Assembly (NCBI GenBank): GCA_036788195.1
Contig: DAIQNX010000002.1
Location: 93,167-157,166, forward strand
DNA length: 64,000 bases
Reading direction: 5' to 3'
From: CALFXN01 sp937957815
GTDB taxonomy: Bacteria > Synergistota > Synergistia > Synergistales > Aminobacteriaceae
Position numbers and translations under genes: made by a program. The notes under the pieces were generated by a model that worked only from the letters and a program-made list of their open reading frames with translations, was not told the DNA's origin and did no database searches. Position 1 is the first letter of the stretch. Every line of letters starts with the position of its first letter. This document shows positions 52,506 through 61,406 of the stretch, piece by piece.

Positions 52506-54584
52506 ATGACCTTCAGAAATCTTCTGCTCGAAATCGGCACCGACGAAATCCCGTCGCGCTTCCTCCCCGACATAATGACGCTGCTCGCCTCCGTTGCGGC
52601 AGAGGAATTCGCAAAGGCGCGGCTCAAATACTCCGGCATCGGCGTCATGTCGACCCCGCGGCGGATCGTCATGTCCGCCTCCGGCGTCGCGGACAGGCAG
52701 GAAGACGTCGAGACCTCGATGAAAGGTCCTCTCTGGTCGGCGGCTTTCGATTCCAACGGCGTTCCCACGAAGGCGGCTCACGGATTCGCGAAGAGCAAGG
52801 GCGTTTCGTATGAGGATCTTTGTCCGATCGACGTCGACGGAGTCCGGTATGCCGGTGCGATCCGTTCAGAGAAAGGACGTCCCTCGGAGACGATTCTTCC
52901 GGAAATCCTTCCCGTCATCATCAGAAGACTCGTCTTCCCGAAGAATATGTACTGGGAAGACCCGACCGTCCGTTTCGCGCGGCCCATCCGATGGATACTC
53001 GCGCTCCTCGACGACAGCGTCGTTCCGTTCGGAATCGCGGGACTCAGGAGCGACAGGGTCACGAGAGGTCATCGATTCATGGGAGCTTCGAGGATCGAAA
53101 TCGAAAAAACGTCAGACTACCTCGACAGGCTCTATGACAATTACGTCATCGTCGATCAGGAAAAAAGAAAACAACGCATGCTTTCGGGGATCGCCAATCT
53201 CGAGCGGGATCTTGGGGGAACCGTGGAACTGGAGCCGGAGCTCGTCCAGGAGAATCTGTCGCTTGTGGAGTATCCGGTGCCGTTTTTCGGCTCATTCGAT
53301 GAATCCTTCCTCGAAATACCCCATGAGGTATTGACGACGACGATGAAAAAGCATCAGAGATACTTCCCGGTCAGGGACTCGAACGGGCGTCTTCTTCCGT
53401 TTTTCGTGGGTGTGAGCAACAACAGAGCATCTTCGATGGACGTCGTCCGCGAGGGAAACGAACGTGTGCTCCGGGCCAGGCTTTCCGACGCGGCCTTCTT
53501 CTGGAAGGAGGATCTGAAACGCTCGCTTTCCGGAAGGGTCGAAGAATTGAAAAACGTCATTTACCATGAAAAACTCGGATCCGTTTACGAAAAGGTGAAA
53601 AAGACGCAGCAGCTTGCGTTGTGGATCACGTCGACTCTGGGACACGGTGAACTGCTTCCGTCCGTCGAAAGGGCGGCGTTCCTTTCAAAAGCCGATCTCG
53701 TGTCCGAAATGGTCTACGAATTTCCGGAACTCCAGGGAGTCATGGGGCGTGAATACGCTTTGCGCGACAGGGAACCCGACGTGATCGCCAGGGCGCTGTA
53801 CGAGCAGTACCTGCCGAAATTCGCGGGAGACGCGCTCCCGAAGGAGTTGGCGGGGGCGATTCTCGGAATGGCGGAACGGATCTACATTATCGTTGCCTGC
53901 CACGGAATAGGGCTCGCTCCGACCGGATCGCAGGATCCCTATGCGTTGCGGCGGGCGGCACGATGCATCAACGAAATCCTTTTCGGACTGAACCTCGACT
54001 TCGACGTGCATTCGTGCGTCTGCGAGGCAGCGCGCATCTGCGGAACCAGTGACGATATCCGCGATGCCGTCCTGTCATTCCTGCAGCAGCGCCTCCTTAT
54101 CCAGCTGAAGGAGCGCGGGGCGTCCCACGAAATCGCGTCCCTCGCGGTATCGGTGGCGGGCAATCGTCCGTTCCAGGCGCTACGCTTCCTGAACGCGCTT
54201 TCCGAAGTACAGGCGCAGCCGTGGTTCTCCTCCCTCGTCACGTCTGCGGTACGAGTCCGGAACATTCTCGCAAAAGAGGGATCCGGCGTCACTTCGGGAG
54301 CGGATGTCTCGGCGGATCTCCTCCGGAAGGATGCCGAGAAGGCACTCAATCAGGAAATCGAAGCTCTGGAACCGAGGCTGGGAAAAGCGCTCGAAGCGTC
54401 TGACTGGACCGGACTCACCGGTCTGCTTGCGGAACTGTCACCGGCGATCGCGCGGTTTTTCGAGGATGTCCTTGTGATGGACAAGGAAGAGGAGGTCCGG
54501 AAAAACAGACTCCTCCTCCTTGACAGATGCCACCGCCTCTTTATCAAAGTGGGCGACATCGGGGTGCTGAAGGGGGAAAAATGA
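52506..54584 (+). CDS. glyS: glycyl-tRNA synthetase beta subunit
   Basis: A 692-residue subunit that binds tRNA. LLLEIGTDEIPSRFL is the family start, followed by GPLWSAAFDSNGVPTKAAHGFAKSKGV, VRFARPIRWILALLDDSVVPF and HQRYFPVRDSNGRLLPFFVGVSN. An HD-like region contains KADLVSEMVYEFPELQGVMGREYA, and an anticodon-binding DALR-like end follows. Length is normal. The final ATGA overlaps the start of the first PSRP gene. Confidence 0.97.
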   Translation: MTFRNLLLEIGTDEIPSRFLPDIMTLLASVAAEEFAKARLKYSGIGVMSTPRRIVMSASGVADRQEDVETSMKGPLWSAAFDSNGVPTKAAHGFAKSKGVSYEDLCPIDVDGVRYAGAIRSEKGRPSETILPEILPVIIRRLVFPKNMYWEDPTVRFARPIRWILALLDDSVVPFGIAGLRSDRVTRGHRFMGASRIEIEKTSDYLDRLYDNYVIVDQEKRKQRMLSGIANLERDLGGTVELEPELVQENLSLVEYPVPFFGSFDESFLEIPHEVLTTTMKKHQRYFPVRDSNGRLLPFFVGVSNNRASSMDVVREGNERVLRARLSDAAFFWKEDLKRSLSGRVEELKNVIYHEKLGSVYEKVKKTQQLALWITSTLGHGELLPSVERAAFLSKADLVSEMVYEFPELQGVMGREYALRDREPDVIARALYEQYLPKFAGDALPKELAGAILGMAERIYIIVACHGIGLAPTGSQDPYALRRAARCINEILFGLNLDFDVHSCVCEAARICGTSDDIRDAVLSFLQQRLLIQLKERGASHEIASLAVSVAGNRPFQALRFLNALSEVQAQPWFSSLVTSAVRVRNILAKEGSGVTSGADVSADLLRKDAEKALNQEIEALEPRLGKALEASDWTGLTGLLAELSPAIARFFEDVLVMDKEEEVRKNRLLLLDRCHRLFIKVGDIGVLKGEK

Positions 54585-55384
54585 ACGCCGTCGACCTGAT
54601 AATCGTTTCCGACTCTACGGGAGAGACTGCCGAGCATGTCGCGCATGCGGCGATGAGTCAGTTTGACGCGGCATTCGCGAACGTCTCGCGGTTTCGGTAT
54701 ATCGATTCCGACGAGAAACTGTCTGACGTGTTCGAAAAGGTTGCGGGAAAGAAAGTTCTCATCGTCGGAACGCTGGTCGCGAAAGAGCTTCGTCGCAAGA
54801 TGGCGGAAGAGGCCGAAGTCCGGGGAATACCCTGCATCGATCTTATGGGGCAGCTTCTCGATACGCTCGAAGAGCGCGCGGGATACGCGCCCTCGGAGAC
54901 TCCCGGACTTCTGCGGCGTCTGGACGAAGAGTATTTCCGGAGGATCAAGGCTGTCGAATTCGCAATCAAGTGTGACGACGGAAAAAGCCCGGAGTCGATT
55001 CCTCTGGCCGATCTGGTCGTTCTCGGAGTGTCCCGCGCCGGGAAAACGCCGCTCTCGATGTATATTGCGAACAAGGGCTACAAGGTCGCGAACATTCCCC
55101 TGATTCCCGAAGTCGATTTGCCGGAGATCGTGCGGACGATCCCGGCCGGCAGACTCGTGGGACTCATCATCCGGGACGATGCGCTGATCAGGATCCGCCA
55201 GGAACGCCTCAGGATGATAGGGCTGAATCCGGAAGCTTCGACATACGCCAGCACCGAACGCGTCCTTCGTGAGCTCGATCACGCGAAGCGAGTGCTGAAG
55301 GAGCTTCATTGCCGGGTATACGACGTTACGGGTAAAGCGGTCGAAGAGACCGCGCAGGAGATCCTCGATGTACTGCGCGGATGA
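54581..55384 (+). CDS. pyruvate,phosphate dikinase/PEP synthase regulatory protein (PSRP), paralogue 1
   Basis: A 267-residue bifunctional serine/threonine kinase and Pi-dependent pyrophosphorylase (DUF299). VSDSTGETAEHVAHAA is the family start, the P-loop-like GVSRAGKTPLSMY begins at residue 149, and NIPLIPEVDLP and VEETAQEIL follow. Such proteins inactivate PPDK or PEP synthase by ADP-dependent phosphorylation of the Thr two residues before the catalytic His, and reverse it with phosphate. It is coupled to glyS by an ATGA overlap. The P-loop reads SRAGKT, against SRTSKT-type loops in well-known members and SRTCKT in its neighbour. Which dikinase it regulates is not decided by sequence. Confidence 0.9.
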   Translation: MNAVDLIIVSDSTGETAEHVAHAAMSQFDAAFANVSRFRYIDSDEKLSDVFEKVAGKKVLIVGTLVAKELRRKMAEEAEVRGIPCIDLMGQLLDTLEERAGYAPSETPGLLRRLDEEYFRRIKAVEFAIKCDDGKSPESIPLADLVVLGVSRAGKTPLSMYIANKGYKVANIPLIPEVDLPEIVRTIPAGRLVGLIIRDDALIRIRQERLRMIGLNPEASTYASTERVLRELDHAKRVLKELHCRVYDVTGKAVEETAQEILDVLRG

Positions 55385-55409
55385 TGTTCCCGTTCCGGGA
55401 GGCGACGGC

Positions 55410-56228
55410 GTGAATCGGCTCCATGTTTCGGTACCCGTTTTTGTCGTATCGGATTTCACGGGAGAAACGGCGGAAAGCGTCGCGAAGGCGGCGTCGCGGC
55501 AATTCAACGCCGATTCGGTGGTGATCCGGCGTTTTCGGTATGTTACGAGTCTCGACGAGGCGGACATCGTGGTCTCGAAGGCCGTGGAAGAAAAAGCCCT
55601 GCTCGTGTGTACGTTCGTCAACGAAAAAATCCGGCTCAGAGTCGTAAATGAAGCGCAGCGTCAGGGAATCCCCTGCATCGACCTGTTCGGTCCGCTGCTC
55701 GGTGCGCTTTCGGATCTTTTGGAAAAGAAACCGCGCGAGGAGCCGGGATTGTCGCATACGCTCGACGAAGAATATTTCAGGAGGGTGAAAGCCGTCGAGT
55801 TTACGATCAACTGCGACGACGGCAGCAATCCTCAACTCCTTCACAAGGCCGGACTGATCCTGATCGGAGTATCGAGAACGTGCAAGACGCCGCTCTCGAT
55901 GTACCTCGCGCACAAGGGAATCATGACCGCCAACATCCCCCTCGTACCGGAGCTCGAAGTCCCTGAAGAACTTTACGAAGCAGATCCGAAAAAGATTGTC
56001 GGCCTCGTCATCTCTCCGGAAAAGCTCGTCGAACTGCGAACGAAGCGACTGATGATGCTCGGACTTTCTCCGAAGGATTCGGCGTACACCGAAAAGCAAC
56101 GCGTCCGCAAGGAACTCGATTACGCGAGGAATCTCATGGAGCGCCTTCACGTAAGGATAGTCGATGTCACCATGAGGGCAATCGAAGAGACGGCACAGGA
56201 AATCCTCAGCATCGTCCAGGAAGGGTAA
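55410..56228 (+). CDS. pyruvate,phosphate dikinase/PEP synthase regulatory protein (PSRP), paralogue 2
   Basis: A 272-residue paralogue of the preceding gene. VSDFTGETAESVAKAAS is the family start, GVSRTCKTPLSMYLAHKG begins at residue 153, and NIPLVPELEVP and IEETAQEIL follow. GGGAGG 7 bases upstream selects the GTG at 55410; the frame is open further upstream into paralogue 1, but no ribosome site is seen there. It lies 47 bases before ppdK. Conserved blocks match paralogue 1 in order and spacing, so this is an old tandem duplication with divergent P-loops. It probably serves one of the two dikinases next door. Confidence 0.9.
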   Translation: MNRLHVSVPVFVVSDFTGETAESVAKAASRQFNADSVVIRRFRYVTSLDEADIVVSKAVEEKALLVCTFVNEKIRLRVVNEAQRQGIPCIDLFGPLLGALSDLLEKKPREEPGLSHTLDEEYFRRVKAVEFTINCDDGSNPQLLHKAGLILIGVSRTCKTPLSMYLAHKGIMTANIPLVPELEVPEELYEADPKKIVGLVISPEKLVELRTKRLMMLGLSPKDSAYTEKQRVRKELDYARNLMERLHVRIVDVTMRAIEETAQEILSIVQEG

Positions 56229-56275
56229 CGAGCCAAACGAAGCGGCGATATAACACTCTCGGAGGTGAATTCATC

Positions 56276-58924
56276 GTGGTGGAAAAGACCTATGTGTACC
56301 GTTTTCAGGAAGGGAGCCGGGAGATGGTCTCTCTTCTCGGCGGCAAGGGCGCGAATCTCGCCCAGATGGCACGAAACGGCCTCCCAGTTCCGTCGGGCTT
56401 TATCATCACTACGGAGGCATGCTCCGCATATAATTCCGACCGGACCTTTCTCGATTCCATTTGGCAGGACATCGAACGGCACGTGCGCCTCCTCGAAGAA
56501 GAAACGGGGAAGAAGTTCGGCGCCGGACCGGAACCGCTTCTCGTCTCCGTTCGCTCCGGGGCTCCGATCTCCATGCCCGGAATGATGGACACGATCCTGA
56601 ACCTCGGCCTGAATGCCGAAACAGTGGAATTCCTGGCGGCGACATCGGGAAACCGCCGTTTTGCGCTCGACAGTTACCGTCGTTTCATCCAGATGTACGG
56701 CAACGTGGTCGACGGGATCCCTTCGGAGCGCTTCGAGGCGATTCTGGAACGAACGAAAAACACTCTCGGTGTCAGGTTCGACTTCGAGATTCCGGCCGAG
56801 GCGCTCGAATCGCTTATCGCGTCGTATATGACGCTCTATCGGGACGAGACGGGGCACACGCTTCCTACGGATCCCTGGAAACAGCTCCGTCTTTCGATCG
56901 AAGCCGTTTTCGGAAGCTGGGACAATCAGCGCGCGAAGACGTACCGGAAGCTTCACGGCATTTCGGATACGCTCGGTACCGCCGTCAATATCGTCTCGAT
57001 GGTCTACGGCAATCTCGGTGAGGATTGCGGAACCGGCGTCTGTTTCACGCGAAGTCCGTCGAACGGCGAAAACAAGATCTATGGTGAGTTTCTCGTAAAC
57101 GCGCAGGGAGAGGATGTCGTCGCGGGGATTCGGACGCCGCTCCCGATCGACGAGCTTCGTTTCGTCATGCCGGATATGTATGCCGAACTCTCGAACGTCT
57201 GCGAACAGCTCGAGCGGTTTTACGGAGACATGCAGGACATAGAGTTCACGATCGAACGGAAAAAGCTCTTCATTCTGCAGACGAGGAGCGGGAAACGATC
57301 CGCACAGGCCGCCGTACAGATTGCGGTCGATCTGTTCGATTCCGGAATGATCGACAGGACGACCGCTGTTTCACGCGTCTCACCGGAACAGGTTGAAAAC
57401 CTTCTTCACAAACAGGTCGATCCGCGGACGACCGCCGAAGTCATCGCCCGAGGGCTCCCCGCCTCTCCCGGCGCCGGCGTCGGGGTTGTAGCGTTCGATC
57501 CGGACGATGCGGTCGCAATGCAGAAAGAAGGAAAGAAGGTCATTCTCGTCCGCCCGGAAACGAATCCGGACGACATTCACGGTCTCTTCGCGGCTGAGGG
57601 CGTGGTGACGAGCCGCGGCGGAATGACGAGCCACGCGGCAGTCGTTGCCCGGGGGCTCGGGAAGCCGTGCGTCAGCGGATGCGAAGACATTACCATAGAC
57701 ATTGAACAGAAGATTCTTTTTGCGCAGGAAATGATGATCCACGAGGGTGACACGATCACGGTGGACGGGACATCCGGAAAGGTCCTCAAAGGGGCAGTTC
57801 CGCTCGTTGAACCGTCATTCTCGGAAGGATTCGAGCGGATCCTCGGGTGGGCCGACGAGATTTCCAGACTCCAGGTCTGGGCGAACGCCGATACTCCCGA
57901 AGACGCAAGGAGGGCGCGCGGATTCGGCGCCAGAGGAATCGGGCTTTGCAGAACGGAGCACATGTTCATGGCCGAGGAGCGGCTCCCGATCATGCACCGG
58001 ATGATTGTGGCGGATTCCGAACGGGAACGCAAGGCGGCGCTCGATACGCTTCACGGAATGCAAATGGCGGATTTTGAAGGAATCTTCCGTAATATGAAGG
58101 GGCTTCCGGTGATTATCAGACTGCTCGATCCGCCGCTTCACGAGTTCCTTCCCAAGGAGGAGGAGCTTAAAGAGCAGCTGCTGGAGTTGGAAAAGAATGG
58201 AAAAGGCATTACAATAGAAGCGGACGCTCTCCGGAAGATGCTCATCAAGCTGGATTCCCTGAAAGAGGCAAACCCGATGATGGGTTTCCGCGGATGCAGG
58301 CTCGGGATCGTTTTCCCTGAAATCTATTTCATGCAGGTTCGCGCCATATACGATGCGCTGATGCTCGTTCACAAGGATGGATGCGATTCGCGCCCGGAAA
58401 TCATGATCCCGCTTGTCGGTTCCATCGAGGAAATGGCGTCCTTGCGTCGTGACATCGAGGCGATCGCGGTCGATTACGAAGAACGATTCGGGCACAAGAT
58501 CCACTGTCCGATCGGGACGATGATCGAAGTTCCCAGAGCTGCGTTCATTGCGGACAGCCTTGCGGAAAAGGCCGATTTCTTCAGCTTCGGAACGAACGAC
58601 ATGACGCAGATGGTGTTCGGATTCTCGCGGGACGACGCGGAAAGCAAATTTCTCGGCGTCTACGTCGAGCGGGGAATCCTGCCCGTAAATCCGTTCCACG
58701 AACTGGACCGCGAGGGAGTGGGCGCGATTATGAGAATCGCGGTCGACAAGGGGCGCTCAAAGAATCCGGCCCTTTCCATCGGAATCTGCGGCGAACACGG
58801 AGGAAATCCGAAGAGCATCGCGTTCTGTCATTCGATCGGCCTCGACTATGTGAGTTGTTCCCCCTTCAGAGTTCCTGTCGCCCGGCTTGCGGCCGCTCAT
58901 GCCGCGCTCGGACGGATAAAATGA
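56276..58924 (+). CDS. ppdK: pyruvate, phosphate dikinase
   Basis: An 882-residue enzyme interconverting pyruvate, ATP and Pi with PEP, AMP and PPi. The N-terminal nucleotide-grasp domain has LLGGKGANLAQMARNGLPVPSGFIIT and VSVRSGAPISMPGMMDTILNLG. The phosphohistidine loop SRGGMTSHAAVVARGLGKPC holds catalytic His453 and regulatory Thr451. The PEP-binding barrel contains GIGLCRTEHMFM, EIMIPLVGSIEEM and FFSFGTNDMTQMVFGFSRDD. The GTG start is 9 bases after GGAGGT. It is the likely target of one of the two upstream PSRP proteins. Confidence 0.97.
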   Translation: MVEKTYVYRFQEGSREMVSLLGGKGANLAQMARNGLPVPSGFIITTEACSAYNSDRTFLDSIWQDIERHVRLLEEETGKKFGAGPEPLLVSVRSGAPISMPGMMDTILNLGLNAETVEFLAATSGNRRFALDSYRRFIQMYGNVVDGIPSERFEAILERTKNTLGVRFDFEIPAEALESLIASYMTLYRDETGHTLPTDPWKQLRLSIEAVFGSWDNQRAKTYRKLHGISDTLGTAVNIVSMVYGNLGEDCGTGVCFTRSPSNGENKIYGEFLVNAQGEDVVAGIRTPLPIDELRFVMPDMYAELSNVCEQLERFYGDMQDIEFTIERKKLFILQTRSGKRSAQAAVQIAVDLFDSGMIDRTTAVSRVSPEQVENLLHKQVDPRTTAEVIARGLPASPGAGVGVVAFDPDDAVAMQKEGKKVILVRPETNPDDIHGLFAAEGVVTSRGGMTSHAAVVARGLGKPCVSGCEDITIDIEQKILFAQEMMIHEGDTITVDGTSGKVLKGAVPLVEPSFSEGFERILGWADEISRLQVWANADTPEDARRARGFGARGIGLCRTEHMFMAEERLPIMHRMIVADSERERKAALDTLHGMQMADFEGIFRNMKGLPVIIRLLDPPLHEFLPKEEELKEQLLELEKNGKGITIEADALRKMLIKLDSLKEANPMMGFRGCRLGIVFPEIYFMQVRAIYDALMLVHKDGCDSRPEIMIPLVGSIEEMASLRRDIEAIAVDYEERFGHKIHCPIGTMIEVPRAAFIADSLAEKADFFSFGTNDMTQMVFGFSRDDAESKFLGVYVERGILPVNPFHELDREGVGAIMRIAVDKGRSKNPALSIGICGEHGGNPKSIAFCHSIGLDYVSCSPFRVPVARLAAAHAALGRIK

Positions 58925-58954
58925 CCGAATCTGAGATAGGAGGCAGAAGGTATT

Positions 58955-61327
58955 ATGGCGACGTACCACTTTGTGCGCTGGTTTTCTGAAATAGGGAAGG
59001 GCGATATCCCCCTGGTGGGCGGCAAGGGGGCCAACCTCGGCGAAATGACGCGACACGGCGTCGCCGTTCCGCCGGGCTTTTGCGTCACGGCCGAAGCGTA
59101 CAGGGAGTTCGTCAGCTCCGCCGGAATCGGCGACAGGATCAGGGAGATCATCGGTTCGATCAACTACGATGACGCGGATGATCTGAACTGCAAATGCGGC
59201 GATATCCGTCGCCTCTTTCTCGAAACTCCTATTCCGGAAGCGATCCGGAGCGATATCGAAACCGCGTACCGTGAGCTTTGCCGCAGAGCCTCTGTGGACA
59301 ACATGCGCGTTGCGGTCAGAAGCTCCGCGACCGCGGAGGATCTTCCGGACGCTTCTTTCGCGGGTCAGCAGGATACGTACCTTCACATACGAGGCGCCGA
59401 GCACGTAACGAATCATGTCCGACGCTGCTGGAGCTCCCTCTGGACCGGACGCGCGACGTACTACAGACAAAAGCAGGGCTACAACCATTTCGACGTATCG
59501 CTGTCAGCGGTCGTCCAAAAGATGGTCAACAGCGGAAAGTCGGGTGTCATGTTCACGGCGAACCCGATTACGAACGACCGGAATCAGATCATGATCAACT
59601 CGAGCTGGGGATTGGGGGAGGCCGTCGTCGCCGGGATTGTCACACCAGATGAATTCACCATCGACAAGACAAGCCGCGAGGTTGTTGATCGTCATATTTC
59701 CGACAAGAACCTCATGATCATAGAACGCCCGGACGACCTTGGGACTATGGAGGTCGCCGTGATGGATTATCTCGGCGCCGACAAGATCGCCGTCCCGAGC
59801 ATCTGTGAATCCGAGGTTCTGACTCTTGCGGACGCAGGAATGAAAATAGAAAAACTGTACGGGGTTCCTCAGGACATCGAATGGGCGTTCGACAAGGATA
59901 CGTCTGAACTGTATATCCTGCAGTCCCGTCCCGTAACCACGCTCAAAGGCGGTGAACCGGCAGTGAATACTCAGGAACATGAAGCGCCGAAGCAGGAATT
60001 GAAAATGCTCGTCCGCGGGCTCGCGGCTTCACCCGGCCTCGCGGCGGGGAAAGTGGTCCTTGTCAAGGACCTGAACGAAATCGGACGTATAAACACCGGA
60101 GACATTATGGTCACGGGAATGACGAACCCCGATATGGTTCCGGCGATGCGGAAGGCGGCGGCCGTCGTGACGGACGAAGGCGGTCGCACGTGTCACGCGG
60201 CCATCGTGTCGAGAGAACTCGGCATTCCCTGTGTCGTCGGTTCGAAGACGGCAACGGGCGTCCTGAAAGACGGCATGATCGTAACGGTGGATGCGACCAG
60301 GGGAGTTGTCTTCGAAGGAAACCTGATAGTCGAGGAGAAGAAGACGACAGAACATGCCGATGCGAGCGCGGCGACGATTTTGAGCGAAAATCTCGTCCAT
60401 CAGCTCGCTCCGGTCACCGGAACGAAGATCTACATGAATCTCGGCGAACCGTCGATCATCGGCAAGTATCAGGCTCTGCCGTTCGATGGAATCGGCCTCA
60501 TGCGCACGGAATTCATATTCACGAACATGGTCGGCATACACCCGATGTACCTCGTCAAGACAGGACAGGGCAAACTCCTTGTCGACAAGATGTCCGAGGG
60601 TATCACTGCCGTCGCGCAGGCGATCTATCCGCGTCCGATCGTCGTCCGGATGAGCGACTTCCGTACGAACGAGTTCCGCGGACTCAAGGGCGGCGAAGAC
60701 GTCGAGCCGGAAGAGAACAACCCGATGATCGGGTGGCGGGGAGTATCCCGCTACATTTCGCCTGAATACGAGGCCGGATTCCGGCTTGAATGTCAGGCGA
60801 TCCGGAAAGTTCGCGAGGAGTACGGACTCATCAACGTGTGGGTCATGCTGCCGTTCGTGAGAACCGTGTGGGAGCTCGAGCGGGTCAAGGCCATTCTCAC
60901 CTCGGAGGGGCTTGTCCGCAGCGGTTCGTTCAAACTCTGGATCATGGCGGAGGTTCCATCCGTCGTATTCGCTGCGGACGAATTCGCGCAGATGGTCGAT
61001 GGATTCAGTATCGGGAGCAATGACTTGACGCAACTCGTTATGGGTGTCGACCGCGATTCCGGCGTCCTGAACAGCATGGGGTATTTCGACGAACGCGATA
61101 TTTCCGTCAAGCGGGCTATTTCGACGCTCATCCGTGCGGCACACGGGCACGGAATCACATGCTCCATCTGTGGCCAGGGGCCGTCGCTCTATCCGGACTT
61201 CACGGAATTCCTCATTCGGGAGGGAATCGACAGCGTGAGCGTCAATCCCGATACGGTCGCCTATACGAGAAGACTCGTCGCCTCGATGGAGCAAAAGATC
61301 ATCCTCGGGAAAATTCGCGGAGAATAG
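58955..61327 (+). CDS. ppsA: phosphoenolpyruvate synthase (pyruvate, water dikinase)
   Basis: A 790-residue enzyme making PEP, AMP and Pi from pyruvate and ATP. The ATP-grasp part has LVGGKGANLGEMTRHGVAVPPGFCVT and VRSSATAEDLPDASFAGQQDTYL, the PEP-synthase version that distinguishes it from PPDK. The mobile domain DEGGRTCHAAIVSRELGIPC holds catalytic His414 and Thr412. The C-terminal barrel includes GIGLMRTEFIF, PMIGWRGVSRYI and FSIGSNDLTQLVMGVDRDS. It follows ppdK by 30 bases, with AGGAGG before the ATG, so the dikinases are co-transcribed. Confidence 0.96.
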   Translation: MATYHFVRWFSEIGKGDIPLVGGKGANLGEMTRHGVAVPPGFCVTAEAYREFVSSAGIGDRIREIIGSINYDDADDLNCKCGDIRRLFLETPIPEAIRSDIETAYRELCRRASVDNMRVAVRSSATAEDLPDASFAGQQDTYLHIRGAEHVTNHVRRCWSSLWTGRATYYRQKQGYNHFDVSLSAVVQKMVNSGKSGVMFTANPITNDRNQIMINSSWGLGEAVVAGIVTPDEFTIDKTSREVVDRHISDKNLMIIERPDDLGTMEVAVMDYLGADKIAVPSICESEVLTLADAGMKIEKLYGVPQDIEWAFDKDTSELYILQSRPVTTLKGGEPAVNTQEHEAPKQELKMLVRGLAASPGLAAGKVVLVKDLNEIGRINTGDIMVTGMTNPDMVPAMRKAAAVVTDEGGRTCHAAIVSRELGIPCVVGSKTATGVLKDGMIVTVDATRGVVFEGNLIVEEKKTTEHADASAATILSENLVHQLAPVTGTKIYMNLGEPSIIGKYQALPFDGIGLMRTEFIFTNMVGIHPMYLVKTGQGKLLVDKMSEGITAVAQAIYPRPIVVRMSDFRTNEFRGLKGGEDVEPEENNPMIGWRGVSRYISPEYEAGFRLECQAIRKVREEYGLINVWVMLPFVRTVWELERVKAILTSEGLVRSGSFKLWIMAEVPSVVFAADEFAQMVDGFSIGSNDLTQLVMGVDRDSGVLNSMGYFDERDISVKRAISTLIRAAHGHGITCSICGQGPSLYPDFTEFLIREGIDSVSVNPDTVAYTRRLVASMEQKIILGKIRGE

Positions 61328-61340
61328 GTGCCAGTGTCAT

Positions 61341-61396
61341 ACGCATAAAAACGGGGGAGATCGCGCCGAAGGCGCATCTCCCCCGTTTTTATGCGT
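61341..61396. terminator. very long bidirectional terminator between ppsA and the PBP gene
   Basis: A 21-bp perfect stem: 61341-61361 (ACGCATAAAAACGGGGGAGA plus T) pairs with 61376-61396. It is extended by an inner GCGCC/GGCGC with loop GAA and one bulged C. An A run on the 5' arm and a T run on the 3' arm make it work in both directions. Confidence 0.92.
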
Positions 61397-61406
61397 AAAG
61401 CGAAGA

